Positions 1-6,820 are shown, counted from the first letter of the stretch. The stretch: DNA of 9,827 bases from Pseudomonadota bacterium (GCA_021781695.1 JAJXWG010000046.1:1-9827), one strand, 5' to 3'. The notes: generated by a model not told the origin, from the letters alone. A program made the numbers and translations.

Positions 1-120
1 GTTAGCAGTATTGACCGTGTGGGGACTGCCACTGAAGTTTTCAGGGTTCAGGTGGTGATGGGTCGCTCCGTTTTTATTCAGGCGCTATTATTAATGATCA
101 GGTTGTTGAGGTCGAATTGA
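1..120 (+). CDS. Possible C-terminal tail of an upstream gene (partial)
   Basis: Frame 1 is open from the left edge to a TGA at 118-120, which would give about 39 residues of an unknown protein. I do not recognise a family. A competing reading is frame 3, open from 36 to a TGA at 144-146, only ten bases before the next gene. It gives a more protein-like tail (it contains GSGGDGSLRFYSG and ends ALKARW), but it is blocked upstream by stops at 3, 12 and 33. The true gene may therefore end at 146, with a frameshift near 30-45 joining the two frames. In a polysaccharide cluster the upstream gene is probably a sugar-processing or transferase enzyme, but nothing visible proves this. Confidence 0.25.
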   Translation, partial: VSSIDRVGTATEVFRVQVVMGRSVFIQALLLMIRLLRSN

Positions 121-156
121 TTGCGGCATTGAAGGCAAGATGGTGAGAGCAAATTT

Positions 157-1101
157 ATGATTGTTGCCATTACCGGTGGAACCGGTTTCATTGGAAGAGC
201 ATTGGTGTCGCGTCATCTGGAACTTGGGGACGAAGTGCGTGTATTGACACGACGATCCTTCGGGGAAGTTGGTTTGCCGACTTCGGTCGGGCTGTGGCAA
301 GATGACTTGGTTAATCCAGTGAATTTGCAGCCGTTTGTTGAGGGTGTTGATGTACTTTACCATTGCGCTGCGGAAATTAACGACGATAAGAAAATGTTGG
401 CCGCCAATGTAAATGGGACAAAAAATCTCGTAAAAGCAGCGGAAGGGAAAATCAAGCACTGGGTGCAATTAAGCAGCGTGGGTGTTTATGGAACTCATGT
501 CAGCGGCGTGGTCACCGAAGAAACTCGGATTGCTCCTGTGAATGTTTATGAGGAAAGTAAAGCCATAGCAGATAAAACTGTTATTGAGGCATCCCAAAGG
601 AACAGCTTTACCTACTCCATACTTCGACCATCCAAGGTATATGGACCAGGGATGAAAAATGATGTGTTGTTTCGGCTAGTGTCAATAATAGACCGAGGCT
701 TTTTCTTTTTCATTGGAAAGCCTGGAGCCGCGGCAAATTACATACATGTTGATGATGTTGTGGGAGGGCTGATCATGTGTGGCAAAATGCCTGCTGCAAG
801 AAATCGCGTTTACATTATCTCCGATTACCGTACCATTGAAAATTTGGTTGCCATAATCTCACAAAGCCTAAATAAGGTTGTTCCTCATCTTCGAATTCCA
901 GAAGTTTTGGCTCGCCTGGCGGCTAGGTTAACTTCTTTCATTCCAAATAATCCATTGACTGAGCAGAGAGTAAATGCAATGGTAAAAAGGGCGAAGTATT
1001 CTACTGAGAGAATGCAAAGTGAACTTGGTTATCGACGCTCTGTTTCAATGGAAGATGGAATTCGGGAGCTAGTTAGGGTTTACCAAGAAGGCCGCTCCTA
1101 A
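157..1101 (+). CDS. Extended SDR: NAD(P)-dependent epimerase/dehydratase of nucleotide-sugar type
   Basis: This 314-residue protein is a cytoplasmic extended short-chain dehydrogenase/reductase, a family that oxidises, reduces or epimerises NDP-sugars (or sterol-like substrates in the 3-beta-HSD branch). The Rossmann motif GGTGFIG is at residues 7-13, LSS with the catalytic serine at 105-107, the YxxxK pair is Y131/K135 in YEESK, and the substrate-side RPSKVYGPG follows at 157-165. A second cofactor/substrate motif, YIHVDDVVGG, lies near 195-204. Length is normal for the family. The ATG start is preceded by a GGTGAG-like ribosome site nine bases upstream. The coding DNA is AT-rich compared with genes after 2600, suggesting transfer with a polysaccharide locus. 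The exact substrate cannot be read from sequence; a role in making or modifying a sugar for a surface glycan is inferred from the glycosyltransferase neighbours. Confidence 0.85.
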   Translation: MIVAITGGTGFIGRALVSRHLELGDEVRVLTRRSFGEVGLPTSVGLWQDDLVNPVNLQPFVEGVDVLYHCAAEINDDKKMLAANVNGTKNLVKAAEGKIKHWVQLSSVGVYGTHVSGVVTEETRIAPVNVYEESKAIADKTVIEASQRNSFTYSILRPSKVYGPGMKNDVLFRLVSIIDRGFFFFIGKPGAAANYIHVDDVVGGLIMCGKMPAARNRVYIISDYRTIENLVAIISQSLNKVVPHLRIPEVLARLAARLTSFIPNNPLTEQRVNAMVKRAKYSTERMQSELGYRRSVSMEDGIRELVRVYQEGRS

Positions 1102-1104
1102 AAA

Positions 1105-1182
1105 TTCGGAGTTTGCAAATCAGTCATTCCCATAGAAAATTGGCATCCATTGGATTGTCATGACGGCAGAGCGCATTAAAAA
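1105..1182 (+). pseudogene. Possible frame-disrupted remnant of a GT2 glycosyltransferase
   Basis: The spacer after the first SDR gene holds protein-like fragments in two frames. Frame 1 reads IPIENW at 1126-1143. Frame 2 then reads HWIVMTAERIKK at 1148-1183, and frame 1 resumes with MGYSKFSTIDEILF at 1183. Read together these resemble the EDW...(acidic/helix)...IDEVLF.YR stretch of GT2 glycosyltransferases. One extra base near 1147 and one A lost from the A6 run at 1178-1183 would restore a continuous frame. The stops at 1177 (frame 1) and 1133 (frame 2) prevent any single-frame reading. The match rests on memory of the family pattern, so this is inference; sequencing error at the A-run is an alternative. 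Confidence 0.3.
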
Positions 1183-1491
1183 ATGGGTTATAGTAAATTT
1201 TCCACAATCGATGAAATACTTTTTGCCTATCGCATAAGAAGCGCGGTTAATTGTGAGAAATTAGCCAAGAAACGCCGTGCGGTTTTGGAGATACAACTGC
1301 GACAGTTTGTCAGATTGAATCAATGGGATTTCACGCTGTTGGCAGTGGCGGCATATTCGGCAAAGATCGTTAGCGGTTTATTGAGGAGAGTGAGACGCGG
1401 CACATTGAAACCCGGGAGCGAAATTGAAGATGCCGACGTGGAATTCAAGTGGCACAAGATTTTTGAAGATCTGGCGGCGGGCGCAACGTGA
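1183..1491 (+). CDS. Small protein, likely C-terminal remnant of a GT2-type glycosyltransferase
   Basis: This 102-residue reading frame begins at an ATG directly after an A6 run, with an in-frame TAA only six bases upstream and no convincing ribosome site, so an independent start is doubtful. The N-terminal stretch FSTIDEILFAYRIR looks like the late part of a GT2 glycosyltransferase domain, where IDEVLFxYR often follows the EDW motif. After it comes a basic helical segment (KKRRAVLEIQLRQF) and an amphipathic part typical of GT2 C-termini. No nucleotide-binding or DxD motif is present, so the product by itself should not be a working transferase. The stop overlaps the GTG start of the next gene by four bases, showing that the 3' end of the original gene is preserved in the operon. 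The alternative is a genuine small protein of unknown function. Confidence 0.5.
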   Translation: MGYSKFSTIDEILFAYRIRSAVNCEKLAKKRRAVLEIQLRQFVRLNQWDFTLLAVAAYSAKIVSGLLRRVRRGTLKPGSEIEDADVEFKWHKIFEDLAAGAT

Positions 1492-2630
1492 AAAAGCTCT
1501 GCTACGTTGCCACGATCCCCGCTGTTGTGCATGCATTTTTGCGTTCTCATATCCGGGCGGCCGCAGAAAGATATGAAGTGACCGTTGTGTGCAATTCTGC
1601 GGATCGGCACCTGATCGACGACCTTGATGCGCGGATTGTTTTTTTGCCGATCGAGCGCAAGCCTACGCCAGCGGGCGACATGCTGGTTTTATTTGAACTA
1701 TATAAACTGTTTCGTATTGAACGGTTTGATATAGTGCACTCGATTATGCCTAAAACCGGAATGCTCGCAATGCTGGCGGCTAGGCTGGCATATGTACCTG
1801 TTCGTACCCATACTTTCACAGGACAAGTATGGGTGACTAAACGTGGTGTGGGGCGGATGTTGTTGAAGGGGTTTGACAAACTGATTGGAATGCTCGCCAC
1901 GTGTGCTTTGGCAGATAGCCCGTCACAGCGAGACTTCATGGTTAACGAAGGTGTGTTGCGCCGTAACAAGACAAAGGTGATCGGGGGAGGTTCAATATGC
2001 GGTGTTGATCCGTTGCGTTTCCATCCCGATACTGAGGCGAGATTTTCAACGCGAGAGGCGTTGGGAATTGCGCAGGATGCCAAAGTGATTCTGTTTGTCG
2101 GGCGGCTCAACCGGGACAAGGGCATGCTCGATTTGGCCGCAGCCTTTGATATTATTGCCAGACAGCATCCGGATGTCGAACTCCTGCTGGTGGGTGCCGA
2201 AGAAAATGTGCCTTTCAGCCGCATCCAGGAAATTTGCCATGGGGCGCGTGATCGTCTGCACTATGTGAGTTTTACGGCAAGCCCCGAAGAGTATATGGCG
2301 GCCGCCGACATATTCTGTCTGCCAAGCTATCGCGAAGGATTCGGTATGACTATCATTGAGGCGGCTGCGTGTGGCGTTCCTGCTGTGGCCACGCGTATAT
2401 ATGGTATTACTGATGCGGTTGAAGATGGCAAAACCGGCTTGTTGTTTCAGGCTGGTGATGTGAAGGCTTTGACACGTGCATTACTGAGACTGATCACGGA
2501 TAATGATTTGCGGAAGCAGACGGGTGACGCAGCGCGCAAGCGTGCCCTTGACCTATTTGATAGCGAGAAGATTACTCACGAGATGGTGATGCTGTACGAC
2601 AGCTTGTCACAAATACCGGAGCGGAAATGA
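1488..2630 (+). CDS. GT4-type (GT-B fold) glycosyltransferase
   Basis: The product (380 residues) probably moves a sugar from a nucleotide donor onto a lipid-linked glycan intermediate at the cytoplasmic face of the membrane during surface-polysaccharide assembly. The N-terminal acceptor half (1 to about 185) includes HSIMPKTGMLAMLAARL and HTFTGQVW. The C-terminal donor half has the retaining-transferase signatures FVGRLNRDKG (203-212) and the EX7E pair E283/E291 in EGFGMTIIE, followed by AAACGVPAVAT. Length is typical of GT4. The start is GTG at 1488, within GTGA shared with the previous stop; the reading KKLCYVATIPA is a usual GT4 beginning. The gene ends in an ATGA overlap with the next SDR gene. 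Pairing of such a transferase with a WbpV-like SDR is common in O-antigen clusters. Donor and acceptor are unknown. Confidence 0.88.
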   Translation: MKKLCYVATIPAVVHAFLRSHIRAAAERYEVTVVCNSADRHLIDDLDARIVFLPIERKPTPAGDMLVLFELYKLFRIERFDIVHSIMPKTGMLAMLAARLAYVPVRTHTFTGQVWVTKRGVGRMLLKGFDKLIGMLATCALADSPSQRDFMVNEGVLRRNKTKVIGGGSICGVDPLRFHPDTEARFSTREALGIAQDAKVILFVGRLNRDKGMLDLAAAFDIIARQHPDVELLLVGAEENVPFSRIQEICHGARDRLHYVSFTASPEEYMAAADIFCLPSYREGFGMTIIEAAACGVPAVATRIYGITDAVEDGKTGLLFQAGDVKALTRALLRLITDNDLRKQTGDAARKRALDLFDSEKITHEMVMLYDSLSQIPERK

Positions 2631-3589
2631 AACCTGTTGAACAAGATCGCTTCCTGGTGACCGGTGCGAACGGCTTTGTGGGGCTGTCATTGTGCGATGG
2701 GCTCATGCGGCGCGGAATGCAAGTGAGCGCCGCTACGAGAGCACGGGATCGATTGCCTGCTGGAGTTGGGCCGGTGGCAGTTGGCGCGATAGACGGTGCG
2801 ACCGACTGGAACAAAGCCCTAGTCGGCGCGGCAGTGGTGATACATCTTGCCGCACGCGTCCACGTGATGCGCGATACCGCTTCCGATCCGCTGGAGGAAT
2901 TCCGCAAGGTCAATCTGCATGGCACTGAAAATCTGGCAAGGCAGGCTGTGCAGGCGGGCGTAAAACGGTTGGTGTATGTCAGCTCCATCAAGGTCAACGG
3001 CGAGGCGACCAAGGGGGATGGGAAATTCTCGGAGAGAGATGTGCCTGAACCGCAGGATCCATACGGTGTTTCTAAGTGGGAGGCCGAACAAGCCTTGCGC
3101 CGCGTGGCGGAAGAAGCGGGGCTGGAGGTCGTGATACTGCGGCCGCCTTTGGTATATGGCGAAGGCGTGAAGGGCAATTTCGCGCAGATGATGAAGGCGC
3201 TGGCTCGCGGCATTCCGCTGCCGCTGGCCTCGGTCGACAATCGCCGCAGCCTGATTCATGTAGAGAATCTGGTGGATGCGCTGATTCTTTGCGCCACGCA
3301 TCCTGCAGCCGCCAATCAGACTTATCTTGTGAGCGATGGAGAGGATATTTCCACGCCGGATCTCTTGCGCCAGTTGGGGGCAGCGATGGGTCACTATGCG
3401 CGCCTCTTTCCATGCCCTCCCGCTATTTTGAAACTGGCGGGGCGACTGACCGGAAAATCGGATCAGGTAGAACGTCTTCTGGATTCCCTCAGGATAGACA
3501 GCGGCAAAATACGCCGCGAACTGGGCTGGAAGCCGCCCTTCACCCTGTTGGAGGGTTTGCGCAGGGCATCGCCCAAAGCTGCCGGATGA
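2627..3589 (+). CDS. UDP-glucose 4-epimerase-like SDR, WbpV-type nucleotide-sugar reductase/epimerase
   Basis: This 320-residue extended SDR carries VTGANGFVG (11-19), YVSSIKVNGE (117-126), YGVSK with Y146/K150 as catalytic pair, and RPPLVYGEG (172-180), then a SLIHVENLVDAL motif near 208-219. The SSIKVNGE and DPYGVSKWEAEQ segments are characteristic of the branch containing Pseudomonas WbpV, the 4-keto-reductase that makes UDP-N-acetylquinovosamine. That specific activity is inferred from resemblance; a UDP-glucose/UDP-GlcNAc 4-epimerase remains possible. The start ATG overlaps the preceding stop as ATGA and has GGAG six bases upstream. In many clusters the next gene would be the WbpL-type initiating sugar-phosphate transferase, but here a core flavoprotein gene follows, so this is probably the last polysaccharide gene. 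Base composition is close to the following core genes. Confidence 0.85.
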   Translation: MKPVEQDRFLVTGANGFVGLSLCDGLMRRGMQVSAATRARDRLPAGVGPVAVGAIDGATDWNKALVGAAVVIHLAARVHVMRDTASDPLEEFRKVNLHGTENLARQAVQAGVKRLVYVSSIKVNGEATKGDGKFSERDVPEPQDPYGVSKWEAEQALRRVAEEAGLEVVILRPPLVYGEGVKGNFAQMMKALARGIPLPLASVDNRRSLIHVENLVDALILCATHPAAANQTYLVSDGEDISTPDLLRQLGAAMGHYARLFPCPPAILKLAGRLTGKSDQVERLLDSLRIDSGKIRRELGWKPPFTLLEGLRRASPKAAG

Positions 3590-4830
3590 GAAATCCTAAA
3601 GTTGCCGTGATAGGCGGCGGGCCTGCCGGATTGATGGCGGCAGAGGTGCTGAGCCAGGGTGGGGTGAATGTCGATCTGTATGATGCGATGCCCTCCGTCG
3701 GGCGCAAGTTTCTGATGGCGGGCAAGGGCGGCATGAACATCACGCATGCCGAACCGCTGGATGATTTTCTTTCGCGCTACGGCAAACGCCGCAAAGAACT
3801 TGCGCCCTTGCTTGAAAGCTTTCCACCCGAGGCATTGCGCGCGTGGGTGCATGGCTTGGGCATAAACACATTCGTCGGCAGTTCCATGCGCGTCTTCCCG
3901 GACAGCATGAAGGCCGCACCCTTGCTGCGAGCCTGGCTTGCCCGCTTGCGCGAGGCGGGCGTGCATTTTCACATGCGCCACCGCTGGCGCGGCTGGGATG
4001 AAAAGAACATTGCATTGCGTTTCGATACACCTCATGGCGAGGTCGCTGCGGATGCCGATGCGGTGGTGCTGGCGTTGGGCGGCGGCAGCTGGGCAAGGCT
4101 AGGTTCGGATGGCGCATGGGTGCCGCAGCTCGCAGCGCGCGGGATTGGCGTTGCGCCATTGCGCGCCGCGAACTGCGGTTTCGATGCGAACTGGAGTCAG
4201 CACTTTCGAGAAAAATTCGCAGGCCATCCGCTGAAATCCGTGAGTGTGAGTTTTGCCGATCCGGCAGGCAACATGCATTCCAGGGCTGGCGATCTGATGA
4301 TTACCGAAACCGGCATAGAAGGAGGTCCGGTCTATGCGCTTTCGGCGCTTTTGCGCGACGGGATAGAGGCGTGTGGCAGCGCGGTGATACACATCGATCT
4401 TGCGCCAGGGAGGAAGCTCGAGCGCATCATCGATGAGGTGGGTCACCCGCGCGGTTCGCGCTCCATGTCCAGCCATCTGCAGAGCAGGGCAAACATCAGG
4501 GGCGTGCAAAGCGGACTGCTGAGGGAGTTGCTGCCAAGGGAAGATTTCAATTATCCGGAAAGACTGGCATCGGCCATCAAGTCGCTGCCGATTAGACTCA
4601 TCGCGCCTCGCCCGCTGGATGAGGCGATCAGCAGCGCGGGCGGTGTTACGTTCGAAGCATTGGATGAGAATCTGATGGCGCTGCCGGGTTTGTTCTGCTG
4701 CGGCGAGATGCTGGACTGGGAGGCGCCCACAGGAGGTTATCTGCTGACCGCCTGCCTTGCCAGCGGACGCCATGCCGGATTCGGCGCGCTGGACTGGCTG
4801 GTGCGCCGGCGTGATAATCCATGCTCATGA
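3586..4830 (+). CDS. TIGR03862/PP_4765-family NAD(P)/FAD-dependent flavoprotein
   Basis: The product (414 residues) is a predicted soluble FAD protein of the HI0933/YhiN-related group, in the subgroup named after PP_4765; its physiological reaction is not established. The dinucleotide-binding GGGPAG is at 10-15, followed by the family hallmark SVGRKFLMAGKGGMNITH at 37-54. A second flavin motif, LALGGGSWARLG, is at 162-173, TGIEGGPVYALSA lies at 242-254, and the C-terminal FAD loop CGEMLDWEAPTGGYLL sits near 376. The ATG at 3586 is chosen because the protein then begins directly with the Rossmann strand and overlaps the previous TGA by four bases. The same frame is open back to 3076, but that part lies inside the SDR gene. 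Next comes a membrane-protein gene overlapping its 3' end. Confidence 0.88.
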   Translation: MRNPKVAVIGGGPAGLMAAEVLSQGGVNVDLYDAMPSVGRKFLMAGKGGMNITHAEPLDDFLSRYGKRRKELAPLLESFPPEALRAWVHGLGINTFVGSSMRVFPDSMKAAPLLRAWLARLREAGVHFHMRHRWRGWDEKNIALRFDTPHGEVAADADAVVLALGGGSWARLGSDGAWVPQLAARGIGVAPLRAANCGFDANWSQHFREKFAGHPLKSVSVSFADPAGNMHSRAGDLMITETGIEGGPVYALSALLRDGIEACGSAVIHIDLAPGRKLERIIDEVGHPRGSRSMSSHLQSRANIRGVQSGLLRELLPREDFNYPERLASAIKSLPIRLIAPRPLDEAISSAGGVTFEALDENLMALPGLFCCGEMLDWEAPTGGYLLTACLASGRHAGFGALDWLVRRRDNPCS

Positions 4831-5567
4831 CAGATACCATGAGCAGCGTTATTTCCGCCCTTGCCGATGCGCTCAAGACTTTCTTTCATCCCAGGATGCT
4901 TTCGCTGGTGCTCTGGCCCATGCTGTTGGCAGCATTGCTGTGGGCGGGTGCCGCAATGTACTTCTGGGGAAGCTGGATCAATCAGCTGACACTCATGGTG
5001 CAGGCAACGCCTATGCAGCAATGGGTGGAACAGGGGTTCTTTGCAATAGCTTCACATTACCTGATCGGCATCATCCTGGTGCTGCTGCTGTTTCCAGCGA
5101 TCTATGTGACAGCACTCCTGATCACGGCAACAGTTGCGATGCCGGTGATGGTGGCTCATGTCGCGCGCAGAGATTACCCGGAACTGGAGCTGAAGAAGGG
5201 CGGGTCTGCAGCCGGCAGTATATGGAACGCGCTGGTCGCCATCGTCGTGTATTGCACAGGCTGGGTGCTGAGCCTGCCGCTTTGGCTGTTCTCGCCGTTC
5301 GCGTTCCTCCTGCCCATCCTGCTGATGGCCTATCTGAACCAGCGGCTGTTTCGCTATGATGCGCTGGGTGAACATGCGAGCCCGGAGGAATACGGGCAGG
5401 TGATAGAGCGGTCCTCATTCAGACTCTACCTTCTGGGCGCGATAACAGGCCTGTTGCAGCTGGTGCCGCTGATCGGCTTCATCCTGCCCGTCTATGTGGG
5501 ACTGGCGTTTACCCATCTTTGCCTGGCGGAGCTGAAAGCACTGCGCCAGTCCGGGATCAACGCATGA
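4821..5567 (+). CDS. EI24/CysZ-like multi-pass inner-membrane protein
   Basis: This 248-residue integral membrane protein resembles the EI24 domain family, which includes the sulfate permease CysZ, but the true substrate is unknown. Hydrophobic segments lie at about 27-50, 73-113 (long enough for two helices), 134-172 (two helices) and 202-235, with charged cytosolic-type linkers between (ARRDYPELELKKGG at 115-128, the RYDALGEHASPEEYG region at 178-192). The AYLNQRLFRYDALGEHA segment is a conserved landmark of bacterial EI24 proteins. The start is ambiguous: ATG at 4821 gives a ten-base overlap with the flavoprotein, while ATG at 4827 gives the four-base ATGA overlap used elsewhere in this operon and removes two residues. 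The gene ends in an ATGA overlap with prmC. A sulfate-transport role is not supported by any nearby cysteine gene. Confidence 0.82.
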   Translation: MLMTDTMSSVISALADALKTFFHPRMLSLVLWPMLLAALLWAGAAMYFWGSWINQLTLMVQATPMQQWVEQGFFAIASHYLIGIILVLLLFPAIYVTALLITATVAMPVMVAHVARRDYPELELKKGGSAAGSIWNALVAIVVYCTGWVLSLPLWLFSPFAFLLPILLMAYLNQRLFRYDALGEHASPEEYGQVIERSSFRLYLLGAITGLLQLVPLIGFILPVYVGLAFTHLCLAELKALRQSGINA

Positions 5568-6403
5568 ACCTGTCGGAAATCATGAGGCAGGACAGCAATC
5601 GGCTGAAGGAGGCATTGGGGCTTGATGCCGATGAGGCGCGCATCGAAGTGCAGTGCCTGCTGCAGGCGGTCCTCGGCGTGAACCGCGCTTATCTCATGAC
5701 ATGGCCGGCGCGCGAACTCGATGCCGATGAATCCAGCCGCTATTCAGGATTCATTGAAAGGCGGTTGAAGGGCGAGCCTGTCGCATACCTGCTCGGGGAG
5801 CGCGAATTCTTCGGTCATGCATTCAGAGTCACACCTGCAACGCTGATCCCGAGGCCGGATACCGAGCTTCTGGTCGAGCTGACCTTGCAGCGTACCGATG
5901 AAATGGGCGTGCGCCGCGTGCTGGACATGGGTACGGGCAGCGGCGCGATTGCGATTTCCGTAGCACTTGCCAGGCCCTGTCTGGAAGTGGTCGCGCTCGA
6001 CGCCTCAGAAGCAGCGCTCGAAGTGGCGATTGGAAATGCAAGGAAACTCGGCGTGCGCAACTTGCGCTTTCTGAAAAGCGACTGGTTCTCATCGCTTGAA
6101 GGCGAGCGCTTCGATCTCGTCGTCTCCAATCCGCCCTATATCGAGACGAACGACCACCACCTGCAAGATTTGAGATTCGAGCCTGCCAGCGCGCTTGTGT
6201 CCGGCATGGACGGGCTGGACGACATACGGCGCATTGTTGCCGGGGCCAGGAACCATCTTAATCCCGGGGGATGGCTGATGCTGGAGCACGGCTATGATCA
6301 GGCGGCGAACGTGCGCGATCTGATGCGTCAGTCAGGCTTTGCCGAAATTTCATCCTCCAGGGACCTCGCTGGCATGGAGCGTGTGAGCATGGGCCGTGCT
6401 TGA
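5564..6403 (+). CDS. prmC: Peptide chain release factor N5-glutamine methyltransferase
   Basis: PrmC (HemK) uses S-adenosylmethionine to methylate the glutamine of the GGQ motif in release factors RF1 and RF2, increasing peptide release at stop codons. The 279-residue product has the helical N-terminal domain with GEPVAYLLGEREFFG (70-84) and IPRPDTELLV (95-104), the SAM-binding DMGTGSGAIA (121-130), the acidic VALDAS (143-148), and the catalytic NPPY at 189-192, followed by FEP.SAL and GMDGLDDIRRIV. These are diagnostic and the length is normal. The ATG at 5564 is in an ATGA overlap with the EI24 gene; a TTG at 5519 in the same frame would lie inside that gene and add a non-homologous leader. 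prfA, the usual upstream partner, is absent here. The stop codon lies inside the -35 box of the grxD promoter. Confidence 0.95.
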   Translation: MNLSEIMRQDSNRLKEALGLDADEARIEVQCLLQAVLGVNRAYLMTWPARELDADESSRYSGFIERRLKGEPVAYLLGEREFFGHAFRVTPATLIPRPDTELLVELTLQRTDEMGVRRVLDMGTGSGAIAISVALARPCLEVVALDASEAALEVAIGNARKLGVRNLRFLKSDWFSSLEGERFDLVVSNPPYIETNDHHLQDLRFEPASALVSGMDGLDDIRRIVAGARNHLNPGGWLMLEHGYDQAANVRDLMRQSGFAEISSSRDLAGMERVSMGRA

Positions 6404-6429
6404 CGGTAGCCTTGTTGTTCTGCAATAAT
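6400..6429 (+). promoter_or_regulatory. Predicted sigma70 promoter of grxD
   Basis: TTGACG at 6400-6405 matches the -35 consensus at five of six bases. AATAAT at 6424-6429 matches the -10 consensus at five of six, with an 18-base spacer. A start site near 6436 would leave a short leader of about 22 bases before the grxD ATG. The -35 box includes the prmC TGA stop, so transcription of grxD can begin exactly where the operon's reading frames end. No regulator site is evident. Confidence 0.55.
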
Positions 6430-6457
6430 ACCTGACAATTTAATTCGGGTAATAATC

Positions 6458-6781
6458 ATGAGCACAGACATACAGCAACGCATACATCAACAGGTCACCG
6501 GAAATCCGGTGGTTCTTTTCATCAAGGGCACGGCCAAGTTTCCCCAGTGCGGCTTTTCCGCGAATGTGGTCCGCATCATGAATGCGCTGGGCGTGAAGGA
6601 CATGCTGGCAGTCAACGTGTTTGAAGACCCGGCGCTGGTTCCGGCCCTGGTCGAATACGCTAACTGGCCAACCCTGCCGCAATGCTATGTCAGGGGTGAA
6701 TTCATCGGCGGCTCAGACATCCTGACAGAGATGTATCAGAGCGGCGAGTTGAAAAAACTGCTGGGCGATCTGGCTTCCTAG
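6458..6781 (+). CDS. grxD: Monothiol CGFS-type glutaredoxin (Grx4 family)
   Basis: This 107-residue cytosolic protein belongs to the monothiol glutaredoxins that bind a [2Fe-2S] cluster with glutathione and, with BolA-type partners, take part in iron-sulfur cluster delivery and iron sensing. The glutathione/cluster site is visible: K24 in FIKGTAKFPQ, the active-site CGFS at 31-34, the cis-proline loop WPTLPQ (70-75) and GGSD at 84-87, where many relatives have GGCD. The N-terminal helix (ORF residues 4-14) is normal for the family. The ATG is preceded only by a weak GGGT ribosome site. It is separated from prmC by 54 bases with its own promoter, though prmC-grxD adjacency is common in Betaproteobacteria. 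Confidence 0.95.
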   Translation: MSTDIQQRIHQQVTGNPVVLFIKGTAKFPQCGFSANVVRIMNALGVKDMLAVNVFEDPALVPALVEYANWPTLPQCYVRGEFIGGSDILTEMYQSGELKKLLGDLAS

Positions 6782-6795
6782 GCCGGATTGCCTAG
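6778..6795 (+). terminator. Weak hairpin at the grxD stop codon
   Basis: CTAGGC at 6778-6783 and GCCTAG at 6790-6795 form a perfect six-base inverted repeat with a six-base loop, containing the grxD TAG stop. The following bases are T-rich (ATATTCTTTCATATTTT) but not a clean T-run, so it may end or protect the grxD mRNA only partly. Confidence 0.3.
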
Positions 6796-6820
6796 ATATT
6801 CTTTCATATTTTAAAAACAA

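Noticed and set aside
1160..1237. Short plus-strand reading frame of 25 residues
   Set aside because: It is too short, and its first half is better explained as part of the frame-disrupted GT2 remnant.
3076..3585. Upstream extension of the flavoprotein frame (adds 170 residues)
   Set aside because: It lies entirely inside the second SDR gene in another frame, has an arginine/glycine-rich random composition, and the family begins at the Rossmann strand encoded from 3586.
4099..4773. 224-residue minus-strand reading frame
   Set aside because: It is antisense to the flavoprotein gene, lacks family motifs, and arises from high-GC codon bias.
4757..5359. 200-residue rightward reading frame across the flavoprotein/EI24 junction
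   Set aside because: It is an off-frame shadow of two well-supported genes, with no recognisable domain.
5519..5563. TTG start for prmC
   Set aside because: It lies within the EI24 gene and adds residues not found in PrmC; ATG 5564 fits the ATGA overlap pattern.
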